Below the pieces are notes generated by a model. It ran no database searches, was not told the origin of the DNA, and saw nothing but the letters and a program-made list of their open reading frames with translations. The translations under genes and the position numbers were made by a program. A stretch of DNA of 64,000 nucleotides from an uncultured Porphyromonas sp. (GTDB taxonomy: Bacteria; Bacteroidota; Bacteroidia; Bacteroidales; Porphyromonadaceae), in contig NZ_CALHDW010000011.1 of NCBI RefSeq assembly GCF_938023125.1, positions 1 to 64,000 on the forward strand, read 5' to 3'. This document shows, one piece after another, positions 25,293 to 34,642 of the stretch (within the stretch, counting starts at the first letter, position 1; every line of letters begins with the position of its first letter).

Positions 25293-27218
25293 TTATTTTG
25301 ATAACTTTTCCATGGCTCGTTCCCACTCAATCATCGCTTCGTCGAGTTTTTTGCGAGTCGTATCGTATTTGTTGTATAGAGGGCTGTCGATGGGGATGTT
25401 GGGGGCTGAGAGTTCGCCCTCGAGGCGCTCTAGTTCCTGCTCGAGAGAGGCTACCTTTTTCTCAATCTCTTCGGCTGCTTTCTCCAGATTTCGTTGCTGT
25501 CTAGCACGCTCTTTTTGGGCTTGATAGTCCTCTTTTACAGCACTTTTTGTGGGGGCAGAAGAGGTGGCCTTGCTCGTGTTTTTAGGCGCTTCAAGCTCAT
25601 GCAAACTCTCCATCCTCCGTTTGGTGAGATAGTCGTAAATGCCGCCTAGGTGGGGGATTACCTTCCCGTGAGAGAACTCGTACACTTGGTCTACTAAGCC
25701 ATCGAGGAAGTCTCGGTCGTGCGAGACGAGTACCACGGTGCCCTCAAAGTTCTTGATGGCTTCCTTCAAGACGTCCTTAGAGCGCATATCGAGGTGGTTG
25801 GTCGGTTCGTCGAGGATCAGCAAGTTTGCAGGCTCAAGTAGAAGGATCAAAATAGCGAGCCTTGCTCTTTCTCCTCCGCTGAGTACGGATACGGGTTTGT
25901 CTGCCAGTTCGCCGCCAAACATAAAGGCGCCTAGAAGGTTATTGATCTTGTCTCGCACAGGACCTCGGGCGGCACGATCTACCGTATCACGTATGGTTAG
26001 GTTGGGGTCAAGCTCTTGGGCTCTATTTTGAGAGAAGTAGGCAATATGGATGTTGTGCCCTATCTTGAGGGAGCCTGTGTAGTCATTGATCTGTTGCATG
26101 ATACACTTGACCATGGTAGACTTGCCGGCACCATTCTTACCAACAAAAGCTACCTTGTCTCCACGGCGGAGGGTAAAGGTTGCATGATCGAATACTTGAT
26201 GCGCCCCATAGGCCTTGCCCAGGTCTTCTACAATAATGGGGAAGTCTCCCGAGCGTTCGGCAGGGGGGAAGCGGAAGTGAATGTGCGAGAGATCAAGTTC
26301 GTCTAGCTCAATCAATTCTATTTTTTCTAGCTGCTTGATGCGGCTTTGCACCTGTATCGCTTTAGTGGCTTGGTAGCGGAATCGCTCAATAAAAGCCTCA
26401 ATCTCCTCAATCTCTTTGCGCTGATTTTCGTAGGCACGGCGCTGGTACTCGAGTCGCTCTTGGCGCAGGGTTACGTACTGAGAGTAGTTGGCTTTGTAGT
26501 CGTAGATGCGCCCAAGCTCTATCTCTATGGTACGTGTGGTGGTGGCATCGAGGAAGGCACGGTCGTGGGAGACAAGTAGTAGGGTGGCTCCCGAGGTTTT
26601 GATGAATTGCTCCAACCATTCTATGGATTCGATGTCAAGGTGATTGGTCGGTTCGTCTAAGAGAAGAATGTCGGGTCTTCTGAGCAATATCTTGGCAAGC
26701 TCGATGCGCATGCGCCATCCTCCACTAAACTCGGAGGTGGGGCGCTCAAAGTCCGTGCGCTCAAACCCGAGGCCCACGAGGGTGCGCTCGGCCTCGGCTT
26801 CGTAGTTGTCTTGCCCCATGAGGTTTAGTCTGTCGCTTTCGTGCGAGAAGCGTTCGATGAGATCATGATACTCGGGGGTATCGTAATCTGTCCGCGCTGC
26901 CATCTCGTCGGCAAGTTGGGCTACACGCTCTTTGATGCGGGCTACATCCTCAAAAACCGTCTTCACTTCTTCGATAACGGTGCGCCCATCGGCCAGTTGC
27001 ATTACTTGCGGTAGATACCCTATCTGTAGGTCTTTGGGATGGGTGACAGATCCGCTGGTGGCCTCTCTAAGCCCGGCGATCAATTTGAGAAGGGTAGACT
27101 TGCCCGCTCCGTTTTTTCCCACAAGGGCTACTCGCTCTTTGGGGGATACGACAAAGGAAACGTCGTTGAAAAGAAGTTGCTTGCCAAAGTCTATTGTGAG
27201 GTGTTGCACCGAAATCAT
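25293..27218 (-). CDS. ABC-F family ribosome-associated ATPase
   Basis: 641 residues with two ABC cassettes and no membrane segments. Walker A G-K-N-G-A-G-K-S-T occurs in both halves, signatures are F-S-G-G-W-R-M-R and L-S-G-G-E-R-A-R. The linker between cassettes (Y-E-N-Q-R-K-E-I-E-E-I-E-A-F-I-E-R-F-R-Y) is the P-site tRNA interaction motif of ABC-F factors. A C-terminal coiled coil (about 560-640) resembles that of Uup. ABC-F proteins act on stalled or idle ribosomes; some give antibiotic resistance, but nothing here points to that. Its start overlaps the stop of the TPR gene by 4 bp (ATGA), indicating translational coupling. Confidence 0.9.
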   Translation of the reverse strand: MISVQHLTIDFGKQLLFNDVSFVVSPKERVALVGKNGAGKSTLLKLIAGLREATSGSVTHPKDLQIGYLPQVMQLADGRTVIEEVKTVFEDVARIKERVAQLADEMAARTDYDTPEYHDLIERFSHESDRLNLMGQDNYEAEAERTLVGLGFERTDFERPTSEFSGGWRMRIELAKILLRRPDILLLDEPTNHLDIESIEWLEQFIKTSGATLLLVSHDRAFLDATTTRTIEIELGRIYDYKANYSQYVTLRQERLEYQRRAYENQRKEIEEIEAFIERFRYQATKAIQVQSRIKQLEKIELIELDELDLSHIHFRFPPAERSGDFPIIVEDLGKAYGAHQVFDHATFTLRRGDKVAFVGKNGAGKSTMVKCIMQQINDYTGSLKIGHNIHIAYFSQNRAQELDPNLTIRDTVDRAARGPVRDKINNLLGAFMFGGELADKPVSVLSGGERARLAILILLLEPANLLILDEPTNHLDMRSKDVLKEAIKNFEGTVVLVSHDRDFLDGLVDQVYEFSHGKVIPHLGGIYDYLTKRRMESLHELEAPKNTSKATSSAPTKSAVKEDYQAQKERARQQRNLEKAAEEIEKKVASLEQELERLEGELSAPNIPIDSPLYNKYDTTRKKLDEAMIEWERAMEKLSK

Positions 27219-29275
27219 AGTTGCTCCTGGATGCGTTTGATGATGTTATATGCTTGGAATATTCCCTGCTCGCCGGCTAGGCTAAGGTCGGCTATCGCCT
27301 TGTCTTTTTGCCCCATAGAGAGGAATAGAAGCCCCCGATTGAAGTAGGCCTCCGGGAGGAGGGTACCTCCGAGAGTAATAGCTTGAGAGTAATCTTCGAG
27401 AGCTTTCTCCTTTTGACCCAAAGCGAGATATACGATGGCTCTATTGTAGTAGGCGTAGGCAAACTTGGGGGCTAGCTCTATGGCCTTGTCAAGATCGTCT
27501 AAAACGGTATCCATCCCTCGTAGGCTTGGAGAGGTCTGTTCCTTTTTTGTGGGAATGCTTATCCCTAGTCCGTTGTGCTTCTCTTGTGAGGGGGCACTGG
27601 GGGATGGTGTGGTGAGGGTGGTATGCTGGCGCACCTCAAGGCGTCGAAGCCATGCAGCCGAACGAACGAAGTAGGCTAGCGGATTCTTCTTGTCTAGCGA
27701 GAGGGCGTGGTCGAAGTCGTCTATCGCTCTATCAAAGTCTATGAGGAGCAGAGAAGTAATGCCCCTACGGAGGTAAAAGTTGGCCTCTTCTTTGGGTTGA
27801 GCATCGAGGGCGGAGAGGGATTGACGTAGCTCGCCGGTGGCTACGCTATCAAGGATGCGATTGCTCGGAGCCACCAACAAACGAGGTAATTGTGTGGGGT
27901 GGGCTTCGTTATAAGAGGTTACTTCTTGACTGTAATATACTCTAGGAGGAATGCCGGGTTGAGGAGTGGCGTGATAGTAATTGAGCGAGAAGGTGCCAAA
28001 AGGTACGATAGCCACTTCGGCATCCTGCACTCTGCCGCGGAGCGACTGGGGTAGAGTAGTTGTTCCTCCCATGGTAGAAGCAGAGAGCGAGGTCTCTACA
28101 AGTTCGTTGTACCGCTCGATGGCTTCTTCTGTTTCGCTTCGGGTGGATTTGGATGTGTTCGATGGCTTTTTCTTTACCTGTTTCTTCTGCTGTTGGTAGG
28201 CTTGCCAGCTATCTCTATCGGCTCCTGCAGCGTCTCCCAGTCCCCGTTTTGCATCGGCTCGGGCTAGTAGTCCCATCTGGAAGTTGGGGTACTTCGAGAG
28301 TACTTTGTCAAAACTCTTGAGTGCCGTGCGAAAGTCTCCCACCTCAAGACTCAGTAACCCTCTATTGTAGAGAGCCATATAGTTATTGGGCTGCACCTCT
28401 AGTACTACGGCGAGATCTTCGAGGGCGTTGTTGGCATCTCCCACTGTGGCACGGAGCAAGGCGCGGTTGTAACGTGCTACGGGGTCGGATGGGGCTAGGT
28501 TGATCGCTGCGGTATAATCCTCTATGGCTCCTACATAGTCATTGAGTTGATAGCGAGTGAGACCGCGGTTGATGTAGTTGTTTTTGTCATCGGGAGCAAG
28601 CTGGAGGGAGCGGTTAAGATCGAGGAGCGCACTCTTGTAATCCTCCTTTTTAGACGCGAGCATAGCGCGAAAAGCATAGGCTTGTGCCTGTGTGGAGTCG
28701 AGGGCAAGAGAGCGATTAAGTTCCTTGGTTGCTTGTAGCGTATCTTGCTGATTGAGCAGAATATCGGCACGCAGTAGGTGGGCTATTGCGTGCTTAGGAT
28801 GTCTTTTGATTAGGGTAGAAATGGTGGTGTCGGCAGCATTGTATTGCTTGTCGGAGAGCTGAGCCGCCGCAAGATTGAAAGCAATCTCGGCATCGTCCGG
28901 AGCTAAATAGAGAGAGTGCTTGAGGTCGGTTATGGCCCCTTTGTACTCGCCCAAAGAGTGACGTACTACGCCCCGCAGTACATAGGCTCGGGATATAAAA
29001 GCATTGCGCTCTAGGGCTAGAGAGGCATCCAATTCTGCTCCGCGATAGTCCCCAAGCATGTACTTAGAGACGGCACGGTGGAAGTAGGGCTCTGCCATCC
29101 AGGGGCGTACCTCTATTACCTGATTGAAGTAGCCGATGGATACAATGTAGTCTTTGAAGTAGAGCGCATTCTGCCCAATGGTCATTACTCGCTCTACGTC
29201 GAGTTGAGCCTTGGCTCCCCATAGGAGACTTAGTAGTGCCCCTAGGGTAATCAGAGTACAGCGTAGCCCTCTCAT
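27215..29275 (-). CDS. Exported tetratricopeptide-repeat protein
   Basis: 686 residues with a signal peptide (ending W-G-A-K-A). Nearly the whole mature protein consists of 34-residue TPR units, recognisable by repeated Y-x-N-R-G/A-x-x-x-x-x-x-x-D-x-x-x-A-x-x-D. One block runs from residue 30 to about 360 and a second from about 510 to the end. A Lys/Ser/Thr-rich linker sits at about 362-385. It should act as a protein-binding scaffold in the periplasm. Gene order (28 bp after def, 4-bp overlap with the ABC-F gene) suggests co-transcription, but no partner can be named. Confidence 0.85.
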   Translation of the reverse strand: MRGLRCTLITLGALLSLLWGAKAQLDVERVMTIGQNALYFKDYIVSIGYFNQVIEVRPWMAEPYFHRAVSKYMLGDYRGAELDASLALERNAFISRAYVLRGVVRHSLGEYKGAITDLKHSLYLAPDDAEIAFNLAAAQLSDKQYNAADTTISTLIKRHPKHAIAHLLRADILLNQQDTLQATKELNRSLALDSTQAQAYAFRAMLASKKEDYKSALLDLNRSLQLAPDDKNNYINRGLTRYQLNDYVGAIEDYTAAINLAPSDPVARYNRALLRATVGDANNALEDLAVVLEVQPNNYMALYNRGLLSLEVGDFRTALKSFDKVLSKYPNFQMGLLARADAKRGLGDAAGADRDSWQAYQQQKKQVKKKPSNTSKSTRSETEEAIERYNELVETSLSASTMGGTTTLPQSLRGRVQDAEVAIVPFGTFSLNYYHATPQPGIPPRVYYSQEVTSYNEAHPTQLPRLLVAPSNRILDSVATGELRQSLSALDAQPKEEANFYLRRGITSLLLIDFDRAIDDFDHALSLDKKNPLAYFVRSAAWLRRLEVRQHTTLTTPSPSAPSQEKHNGLGISIPTKKEQTSPSLRGMDTVLDDLDKAIELAPKFAYAYYNRAIVYLALGQKEKALEDYSQAITLGGTLLPEAYFNRGLLFLSMGQKDKAIADLSLAGEQGIFQAYNIIKRIQEQL

Positions 29276-29303
29276 CTCTTTGTGCCCTTTCTCCGAAAAG
29301 ATA

Positions 29304-29876
29304 TTAGCGACGCATCCCTTTTTTCTGAGGGGCTGCCACTACGGGGTAGCCGGGGTACGCCTTGCCGGATGCAATGCGTGCCAACTTGTTTTTGAGCAGA
29401 CTTTTGCGGAGCGTGCTCACGTGGTCGGTAAAGAGTTTGCCCTCAAGATGGTCGTACTCGTGCTGAACGACCCGAGCCGCAAAGCCCGAGAGGTGACGAG
29501 TTTGGGGGTTGAATTGCTCATCGAGATATTCTATTGTAATCTCCTTGGGTCGCTCTACTCGCTCGTGGATCCCGGGGAGGCTGAGGCATCCCTCTTCCTC
29601 AGAAAGGGTCTCTTCGCTCAGCTCTGTAATGCGAGCATTGATCATCACGGTTTTGAAGTCTTTGCACTCGGGGAAGTATTCTGCCATGGGCGAGGCGTCA
29701 ATCACAAGAAGGCGGATCGACTTGCCAATTTGGGGGGCAGCCAGTCCGATGCCGTCGCTTTCGTACATACTCTTCCACATCTCGGCAATAAGCCCCGATA
29801 GGTTGGGATATTCCGGAGTTATATCTTGTGCCACTTCGCGTAATACCGGGTGACCGTAGAGATAGATAGGTAGCAT
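29304..29876 (-). CDS. def: Peptide deformylase
   Basis: Metalloenzyme removing the formyl group from new N termini. 190 residues; all three motifs are present: G-I-G-L-A-A-P-Q at 42-49, E-G-C-L-S with metal ligand C97, and H139-E140-x-x-H143 in Q-H-E-Y-D-H. It lies 26 bp after ruvX and 28 bp before the TPR gene. Confidence 0.96.
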   Translation of the reverse strand: MLPIYLYGHPVLREVAQDITPEYPNLSGLIAEMWKSMYESDGIGLAAPQIGKSIRLLVIDASPMAEYFPECKDFKTVMINARITELSEETLSEEEGCLSLPGIHERVERPKEITIEYLDEQFNPQTRHLSGFAARVVQHEYDHLEGKLFTDHVSTLRKSLLKNKLARIASGKAYPGYPVVAAPQKKGMRR

Positions 29877-29902
29877 ATTATTGGGTGTTTAGTTATTTCT
29901 GT

Positions 29903-30346
29903 TTAGGGGATAGGGGGGAGTGGAGCACCGGAGTAGGCAAGAGACTCCATATACGATTGGAGAATAATGATGGCACTCACCTCGTCTACCAACGCTTTGT
30001 TGCGTCGTTTTTGTTTTCCTATTCCGCTCTCTAATATCGTTTTTTGGGCAAGGCAGGAGGTAAATCTCTCATCGTAGTAGACGATGCGGAGCTGGGGGAA
30101 GTGCTTCTCTAGCTTCGCAACAAAGGGACGGATATAGCGCATAGATTCGCTCTCTTCGTTGTTCATTTGCCGAGGGTAGCCCACCACTACAAGGTCTACT
30201 CCCTCCCTGGGGATATACTCGGATAGGTACTGAAGTAGTTCGGACGAAGCCACCGTTGCAAGGCCTCCCGGAGTGATTCTGAGCGGATCGGTCACGGCTA
30301 GTCCCGTACGCTTCTTGCCATAGTCTATTGCTAGTATTCTGCCCAT
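29903..30346 (-). CDS. ruvX: Putative pre-16S rRNA nuclease / Holliday junction resolvase-like protein YqgF
   Basis: 147 residues, RNase H-like fold. Signatures are I-L-A-I-D-Y-G-K-K-R-T-G-L-A-V-T-D near the start, V-V-V-G-Y-P, Y-D-E-R-F-T-S and D-E-V-S-A-I-I-I-L-Q, giving the conserved acidic residues. The family trims 16S rRNA 5' ends in E. coli. It is the first gene of the long minus-strand run; a TATCTTTG box sits only 12 bp before the start codon, so the leader is very short. Confidence 0.94.
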   Translation of the reverse strand: MGRILAIDYGKKRTGLAVTDPLRITPGGLATVASSELLQYLSEYIPREGVDLVVVGYPRQMNNEESESMRYIRPFVAKLEKHFPQLRIVYYDERFTSCLAQKTILESGIGKQKRRNKALVDEVSAIIILQSYMESLAYSGAPLPPIP

Positions 30347-30357
30347 AATGATGCTTA

Positions 30358-30365
30358 CAAAGATA
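30358..30365 (-). promoter_or_regulatory. -7 box (TATCTTTG) of the ruvX-def-TPR-ABC-F-selenium operon
   Basis: The minus strand reads TATCTTTG 12 bp before the ruvX ATG. Gaps between the nine following genes are all under 30 bp or overlapping, so this may drive the entire run. Confidence 0.55.
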
Positions 30366-30490
30366 CGTTATTCTCCCCAATCTTAGGGGCTAATTTTGTG
30401 TATAAATGGGGGAGAAAATGTCGTATTGCAAAATAAAAAGAGCTACCAACTTCCCTCCCTCGGAGGCGAGTCAGCAGCCCTTTTAGAGAC

Positions 30491-30662
30491 AAAACCGCAC
30501 TGTGAATTGTGAAAACTCCTATAATCAGGATTAAAGCGTGTCAGCACTTTTGTAATCCGTCTCGTACACACAAGGTGTACCAACGGCCCGCCATTGTTGC
30601 CAACAACATCTCGGTAAACACAAAACACTTGATGAGTTTCCCAATTTGACAAGTGCGGTTTT
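30491..30662. mobile_element. MITE-like element with long terminal inverted repeats
   Basis: AAAACCGCACT at 30491-30501 is exactly complementary to 30652-30662. With two or three small gaps the match extends to about 28 bases on each side (inner parts AATTGTGAAAACTC and AATTGGGAAACTC). The 172-bp element carries no intact gene, only a short minus-strand frame of no known family. No target duplication is clear. Confidence 0.6.
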
Positions 30663-30887
30663 TATTTCGACTTATCAATACGTAAATGAAAGATCGTCTT
30701 CTATCCTGTTACTACAAAGATAGTAATTAATCCGATAAAAACAAGGGATAAAGAGAAAGAAAGCCCGCCTTAACTGCAACTTTTCCCCTCCCTGTAATGA
30801 AAGGGAGAGGATAGGTTGCAGACTTTATGATATGAGGGAGGTTTTCTCCCCCCTTGGGAGCCTCCTTTTGTCAATTCCTGAGGGTGC

Positions 30888-33167
30888 TCAGCCAACAATG
30901 CAGGCGTTGCTGTCAAGAGATGCCATGGCCGTGATATTTACAATATCCTTTACGGAAGCATCGTGGTCGGCAAAATAGATGGGGCGGGCAAGCCCTACCT
31001 GGATGGGACCTACCACCTCGTCTGCATTACCTACGGCTTTGAGGAGTTGGTAGCAGGCGTTTGCTGCCGAGAGTCTTGGGAAAACGAGTACATTCACTTG
31101 CTTTCCTTGGAGCTTGTTTTGAGGGTACTTGGCATCCCGTTGAGCTAGCTGAAGGGCCGTCTGTATCTGCATCTCCCCATCTACGGATAGGTTGGGGTAC
31201 TGCTCGTGCAGGAGGGTAACGGCTCGGCGAGCTTCGCAAGAAGACTTGGCATCGTCGCTACCAAAGTCGGAGAAACTGATGAGAGCAATGTTGGGTTGAA
31301 GCCCAAAGCAACGCACTTTTTCCGCAGCAAGTACCGAAATATCAACCAGGCTCTCGGCACTGAGATTGCGGTTAATGAGTGTATCAACAAGGAATAGCGG
31401 ACCCGACTTGAGGGTTACAAGGTGCATGGTGGCAAAGTGATTATGCCCCGGAGCCAGCCCTACGGTAGAGCGTGCTACCTCGGATAGGTAGGAGTAGTTG
31501 GAGTACAACCCTGTGAGCATGCCATCTGCATCTTGGTTTTGCACCATCATCATACCAAAGTAATTGGGGTCATACATCTTGTCGAGAGCCTCTCTGAAGG
31601 TGCCCCCCTTTCGCCAGTTTTGCTCTGCGTAGAGCTGAGCGTAGCGATGGCGAGTCTCCTTGAATGCATCGGATCGGTGGTTGATGATTTGGATGCCAGC
31701 TAGATCGAGATCGTCATGCTTAGCCATGTCTTGGATATGGGATTCATCGCCTAAGATGATAGGCTTTGCAAGCCCCTGGTGGAGTACCTCCACGGCTGCT
31801 TTTAGTACCGTATCGCTCTCTCCTGCGGCATAGACCATTGTGCGAGGAGCCTGGCGAGCCGACTCGTGCAAGCGGCGCATGAGGTGGTTCATCTGCCCGA
31901 GGCGAGCCATGAGTTCGCCTTCGTAAGCCGCCCAGTCGGTAATCTCTTTTTGGGCTACACCCGAAGCCATGGCAGCTCGTGCCACGGCAGTGGAGACGCG
32001 TACAATCAGTCGGGGGTCTACGGGTTTGGGGATAAAGTAATCGGGTCCGAAGTGCAAGCGCACATTGCCATAGGCTTGGCTCACCTCCTCGGGTACGGGC
32101 TCCGAAGCCAGCTCGGCAATGGCAAGGGTAGCGGCCTTTTTCATCTCCTCGTTGATGGCAGTAGCTCGTACGTCTAATGCCCCACGGAATATATAGGGGA
32201 AGCCAATTACATTATTGATTTGGTTGGGATAGTCCGAACGCCCCGTAGCCATGAGTACGTCGGGGCGAGCCTCTTTGGCCTTTTCGTAGGTGATCTCGGG
32301 ATCGGGGTTGGCAAGGGCAAACACGATGGGGTTGGGAGCCATCTGGCGTACCATCTCTTGGGTGAGTACGCCCGGGCGGGAGAGCCCTACAAAGACGTCT
32401 GCCCCCACAATGGCATCGGCAAGCGTCTTGAGTTCGGTGCGATCGGTGGCGAAGTAGGCTTTTTCTTCGCTCAGCCCTTCTCTGTCTTTTGTGATTACCC
32501 CTTTGGAGTCTATCATCACGATATTGCTGCGCTGTGCCCCAAAAGACTCGTAGAGCTTGGTGCAAGAGAAGGCAGACGCTCCGGCTCCGCTTACAACGAT
32601 GCGAGCCTCTTCGATGCGCTTACCGGCAATCTTGAGGGCATTGAGAAGCCCTGCCGACGAGATAATGGCAGTACCATGTTGGTCGTCGTGCATTACGGGG
32701 ATAGACAACTCCTTCTTGAGTGTTTGCTCAATGTGGAAGCACTCGGGAGCTTTGATGTCTTCCAGGTTTATCCCCCCAAAGGTGGGCGCAAGGGATTTGA
32801 CAATTTCGATGAACTTATCGGGGTCTTTTTCGTCAATCTCGATGTCGAATACGTCAATGCCGGCATAGATCTTGAAGAGAAGTCCCTTCCCCTCCATCAC
32901 AGGTTTACCGGCGAGTGCCCCTATATCACCCAATCCCAATACGGCAGTACCATTGGAAATCACGGCTACGAGGTTGCCTTTGGAGGTAAATTCATAGGCC
33001 TGGGCGGGGTTCTTTTGTATATCGAGACAAGGGATAGCTACCCCGGGGCTATAGGCAAGGGTAAGATCGTTTTGTGTGCTATAGGGCTTGGTCGGTCTCA
33101 CCTCTATCTTACCGGGTTGCGGTAAGGCGTGATATTTGCGTGCGGCTTCGGCTAATTTGCTGTTCAT
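30888..33167 (-). CDS. maeB: NADP-dependent malic enzyme, MaeB type with phosphotransacetylase-like domain
   Basis: Oxidatively decarboxylates malate to pyruvate with NAD(P). 759 residues, the length of the MaeB fusion. The first 430 residues form the malic enzyme (Y-S-P-G-V-A-I-P-C, then D-I-G-A-L-A-G-K-P-V-M-E-G-K, then D-D-Q-H-G-T-A, then G-A-G-A-S-A). The rest resembles phosphotransacetylase (F-G-S-D-D-A ... S-V-D-G-E-M-Q ... V-L-V-F-P) but in MaeB this part is thought to be regulatory (acetyl-CoA) rather than catalytic. It is alone on the minus strand; a -7 box and two direct repeats lie upstream (33207-33282). Confidence 0.95.
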   Translation of the reverse strand: MNSKLAEAARKYHALPQPGKIEVRPTKPYSTQNDLTLAYSPGVAIPCLDIQKNPAQAYEFTSKGNLVAVISNGTAVLGLGDIGALAGKPVMEGKGLLFKIYAGIDVFDIEIDEKDPDKFIEIVKSLAPTFGGINLEDIKAPECFHIEQTLKKELSIPVMHDDQHGTAIISSAGLLNALKIAGKRIEEARIVVSGAGASAFSCTKLYESFGAQRSNIVMIDSKGVITKDREGLSEEKAYFATDRTELKTLADAIVGADVFVGLSRPGVLTQEMVRQMAPNPIVFALANPDPEITYEKAKEARPDVLMATGRSDYPNQINNVIGFPYIFRGALDVRATAINEEMKKAATLAIAELASEPVPEEVSQAYGNVRLHFGPDYFIPKPVDPRLIVRVSTAVARAAMASGVAQKEITDWAAYEGELMARLGQMNHLMRRLHESARQAPRTMVYAAGESDTVLKAAVEVLHQGLAKPIILGDESHIQDMAKHDDLDLAGIQIINHRSDAFKETRHRYAQLYAEQNWRKGGTFREALDKMYDPNYFGMMMVQNQDADGMLTGLYSNYSYLSEVARSTVGLAPGHNHFATMHLVTLKSGPLFLVDTLINRNLSAESLVDISVLAAEKVRCFGLQPNIALISFSDFGSDDAKSSCEARRAVTLLHEQYPNLSVDGEMQIQTALQLAQRDAKYPQNKLQGKQVNVLVFPRLSAANACYQLLKAVGNADEVVGPIQVGLARPIYFADHDASVKDIVNITAMASLDSNACIVG

Positions 33168-33206
33168 TATATTGTGTCTTACAAATTCAGTTCTGTCGTT
33201 CCCCTA

Positions 33207-33214
33207 CAAAGATA
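33207..33214 (-). promoter_or_regulatory. -7 box (TATCTTTG) of maeB
   Basis: Minus strand reads TATCTTTG 39 bp before the maeB ATG. Confidence 0.5.
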
Positions 33215-33248
33215 GCGAATAAGAACTTGTTTTACCACCCTTTTTGTA

Positions 33249-33282
33249 GAAAAATAGCCGGTCTATTCCGAAAAATAGCCGG
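33249..33282 (-). repeat. Two direct repeats upstream of maeB, 21 bp apart
   Basis: The minus strand carries CCGGCTATTTTTC twice (33249-33261 and 33270-33282). Start-to-start spacing is 21 bp, two helical turns, and the pair begins about 35 bp upstream of the -7 box, a usual place for activator sites. Confidence 0.5.
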
Positions 33283-33304
33283 CCATTTTGTTTTCTTGTC
33301 ATGT

Positions 33305-34642
33305 TTACTTGTATCGAATCCAGCGACGAAGTTCTCGCCAACTAGGTTTCTTTCCATACATCAGGATGCCAACTCGGTATATTTTGGCACTTAGCCAAGT
33401 AATTCCACCAAAGGTGGCAAAGAGGAGCACAAGGCTGAGGATCTGTTGCCACACAGGCACATCGTAGGGAAGGCGTATCATCATAACGATGGGCGAAGTG
33501 AAGGGGATGAGTGAGCACCAAAGAGCCAGAGGTCCATCAGGGTTACGCATGCTCCCAAAGCCGGCATAGAAGGCAAACATGAGAAGAAGCATTACGGGGG
33601 TGATGAATTGGTTGCTGTCTTCTTCGCTAGAGATAGCGGAGCCTACAGCGGCAAAGAGGGAGGCATAGAGGAGATATCCGCCTACAAAATAGAAGAGGAA
33701 CATGAGGAGGAGCTCGCCAAAGTTGATGCCCATTAAGGCGCCAATCCCCATCTGCAACTCACTAAAGCTGTCGGAAGATAGCCCGGCTCCCAAGCCCGTC
33801 ATGTCGCTTTGTTGCATAGTGGCAAGGGCGGCAACGCTTTGTAGGTTCCCGGCCATAAGGCTGCTAAAGATGGTTAGGAGGATGCCCGTAAGAGCCACCC
33901 AAAGCACGATTTGCGTGATCCCGACTAAGCCTAAGGCAATGATTTTCCCCATCATCATATCAAAGGGGCGCACGCTCGATACCATCACCTCCATGATGCG
34001 GTTCTTTTTCTCCTCAAGCACACTGCCCATTACCAGGGAGCCAAAAGTGGTGATAAAGAAGAAGCTGACCCCCGCAAGTATCATCCCTATGATGCTGGCA
34101 ATATCGCCGCTCGAGCGCTCTTCTTCACCATCGGCAGCCCATTTGAAGGTGGGGACATTGATCTCTACCTGACTGTTGGCTACAATCTCTGAGATGCCCT
34201 CTATTTCGCTAGCTTCGAGCTTCTTTTGGCTCAGATAGGGCGAGAGAGTATCATTGATGTACTCGGCCACCCCGGGAGGAATTTGCTTATAGCCATAGAG
34301 GGTAATGGCGGTAGGATCTTCTAGGAGGTCCTTTCTGATCTCTAGTACGGCGGCGTATCCCTCTTCGTTGTCCTTGCCCAGTGCCTTTAGTTCCTCTAGG
34401 GATTGCTGAGTTGGGACAAAGGTGTAGGCTTCTGTATCCTCAAAGAGATCAGCATACAATCCGGTTGCATCCAATACGGCAATCTTCGTTTCTGAGACAC
34501 TCGTCTTCCCTATGATGATGGGGACGGTGAGGAATGCCATAAAAAGAATAGGCATCAAGATCGTCATGACAAAGAACGACTTCTTGTGCACTCGGGTCAC
34601 ATACTCGCGCCCTATAACAATGGCAATTTTGCTCTTACTCAT
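33305..34642 (-). CDS. ABC-2 type transporter permease (NatB-like)
   Basis: 445 residues from the ATG at 34642 (an upstream in-frame start inside the ATPase gene is rejected). One N-terminal membrane segment (about 20-42) is followed by a large extracytoplasmic domain (45-175) and five or six C-terminal segments, the ABC2_membrane_3 layout of NatB/YhaP. It contains the motif E-E-K-K-N-R-I-M-E-V-M-V-S-S-V, typical of this family. It overlaps the ATPase gene by 8 bp. Family members export sodium, drugs or other small molecules; the substrate cannot be told from sequence. Confidence 0.9.
   Translation of the reverse strand: MSKSKIAIVIGREYVTRVHKKSFFVMTILMPILFMAFLTVPIIIGKTSVSETKIAVLDATGLYADLFEDTEAYTFVPTQQSLEELKALGKDNEEGYAAVLEIRKDLLEDPTAITLYGYKQIPPGVAEYINDTLSPYLSQKKLEASEIEGISEIVANSQVEINVPTFKWAADGEEERSSGDIASIIGMILAGVSFFFITTFGSLVMGSVLEEKKNRIMEVMVSSVRPFDMMMGKIIALGLVGITQIVLWVALTGILLTIFSSLMAGNLQSVAALATMQQSDMTGLGAGLSSDSFSELQMGIGALMGINFGELLLMFLFYFVGGYLLYASLFAAVGSAISSEEDSNQFITPVMLLLMFAFYAGFGSMRNPDGPLALWCSLIPFTSPIVMMIRLPYDVPVWQQILSLVLLFATFGGITWLSAKIYRVGILMYGKKPSWRELRRWIRYK

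Noticed and set aside
30443..30652. Minus-strand frame covering the MITE-like element
   Set aside because: Its sequence is dictated by the inverted repeats; no family is recognised. At most a transposase remnant.
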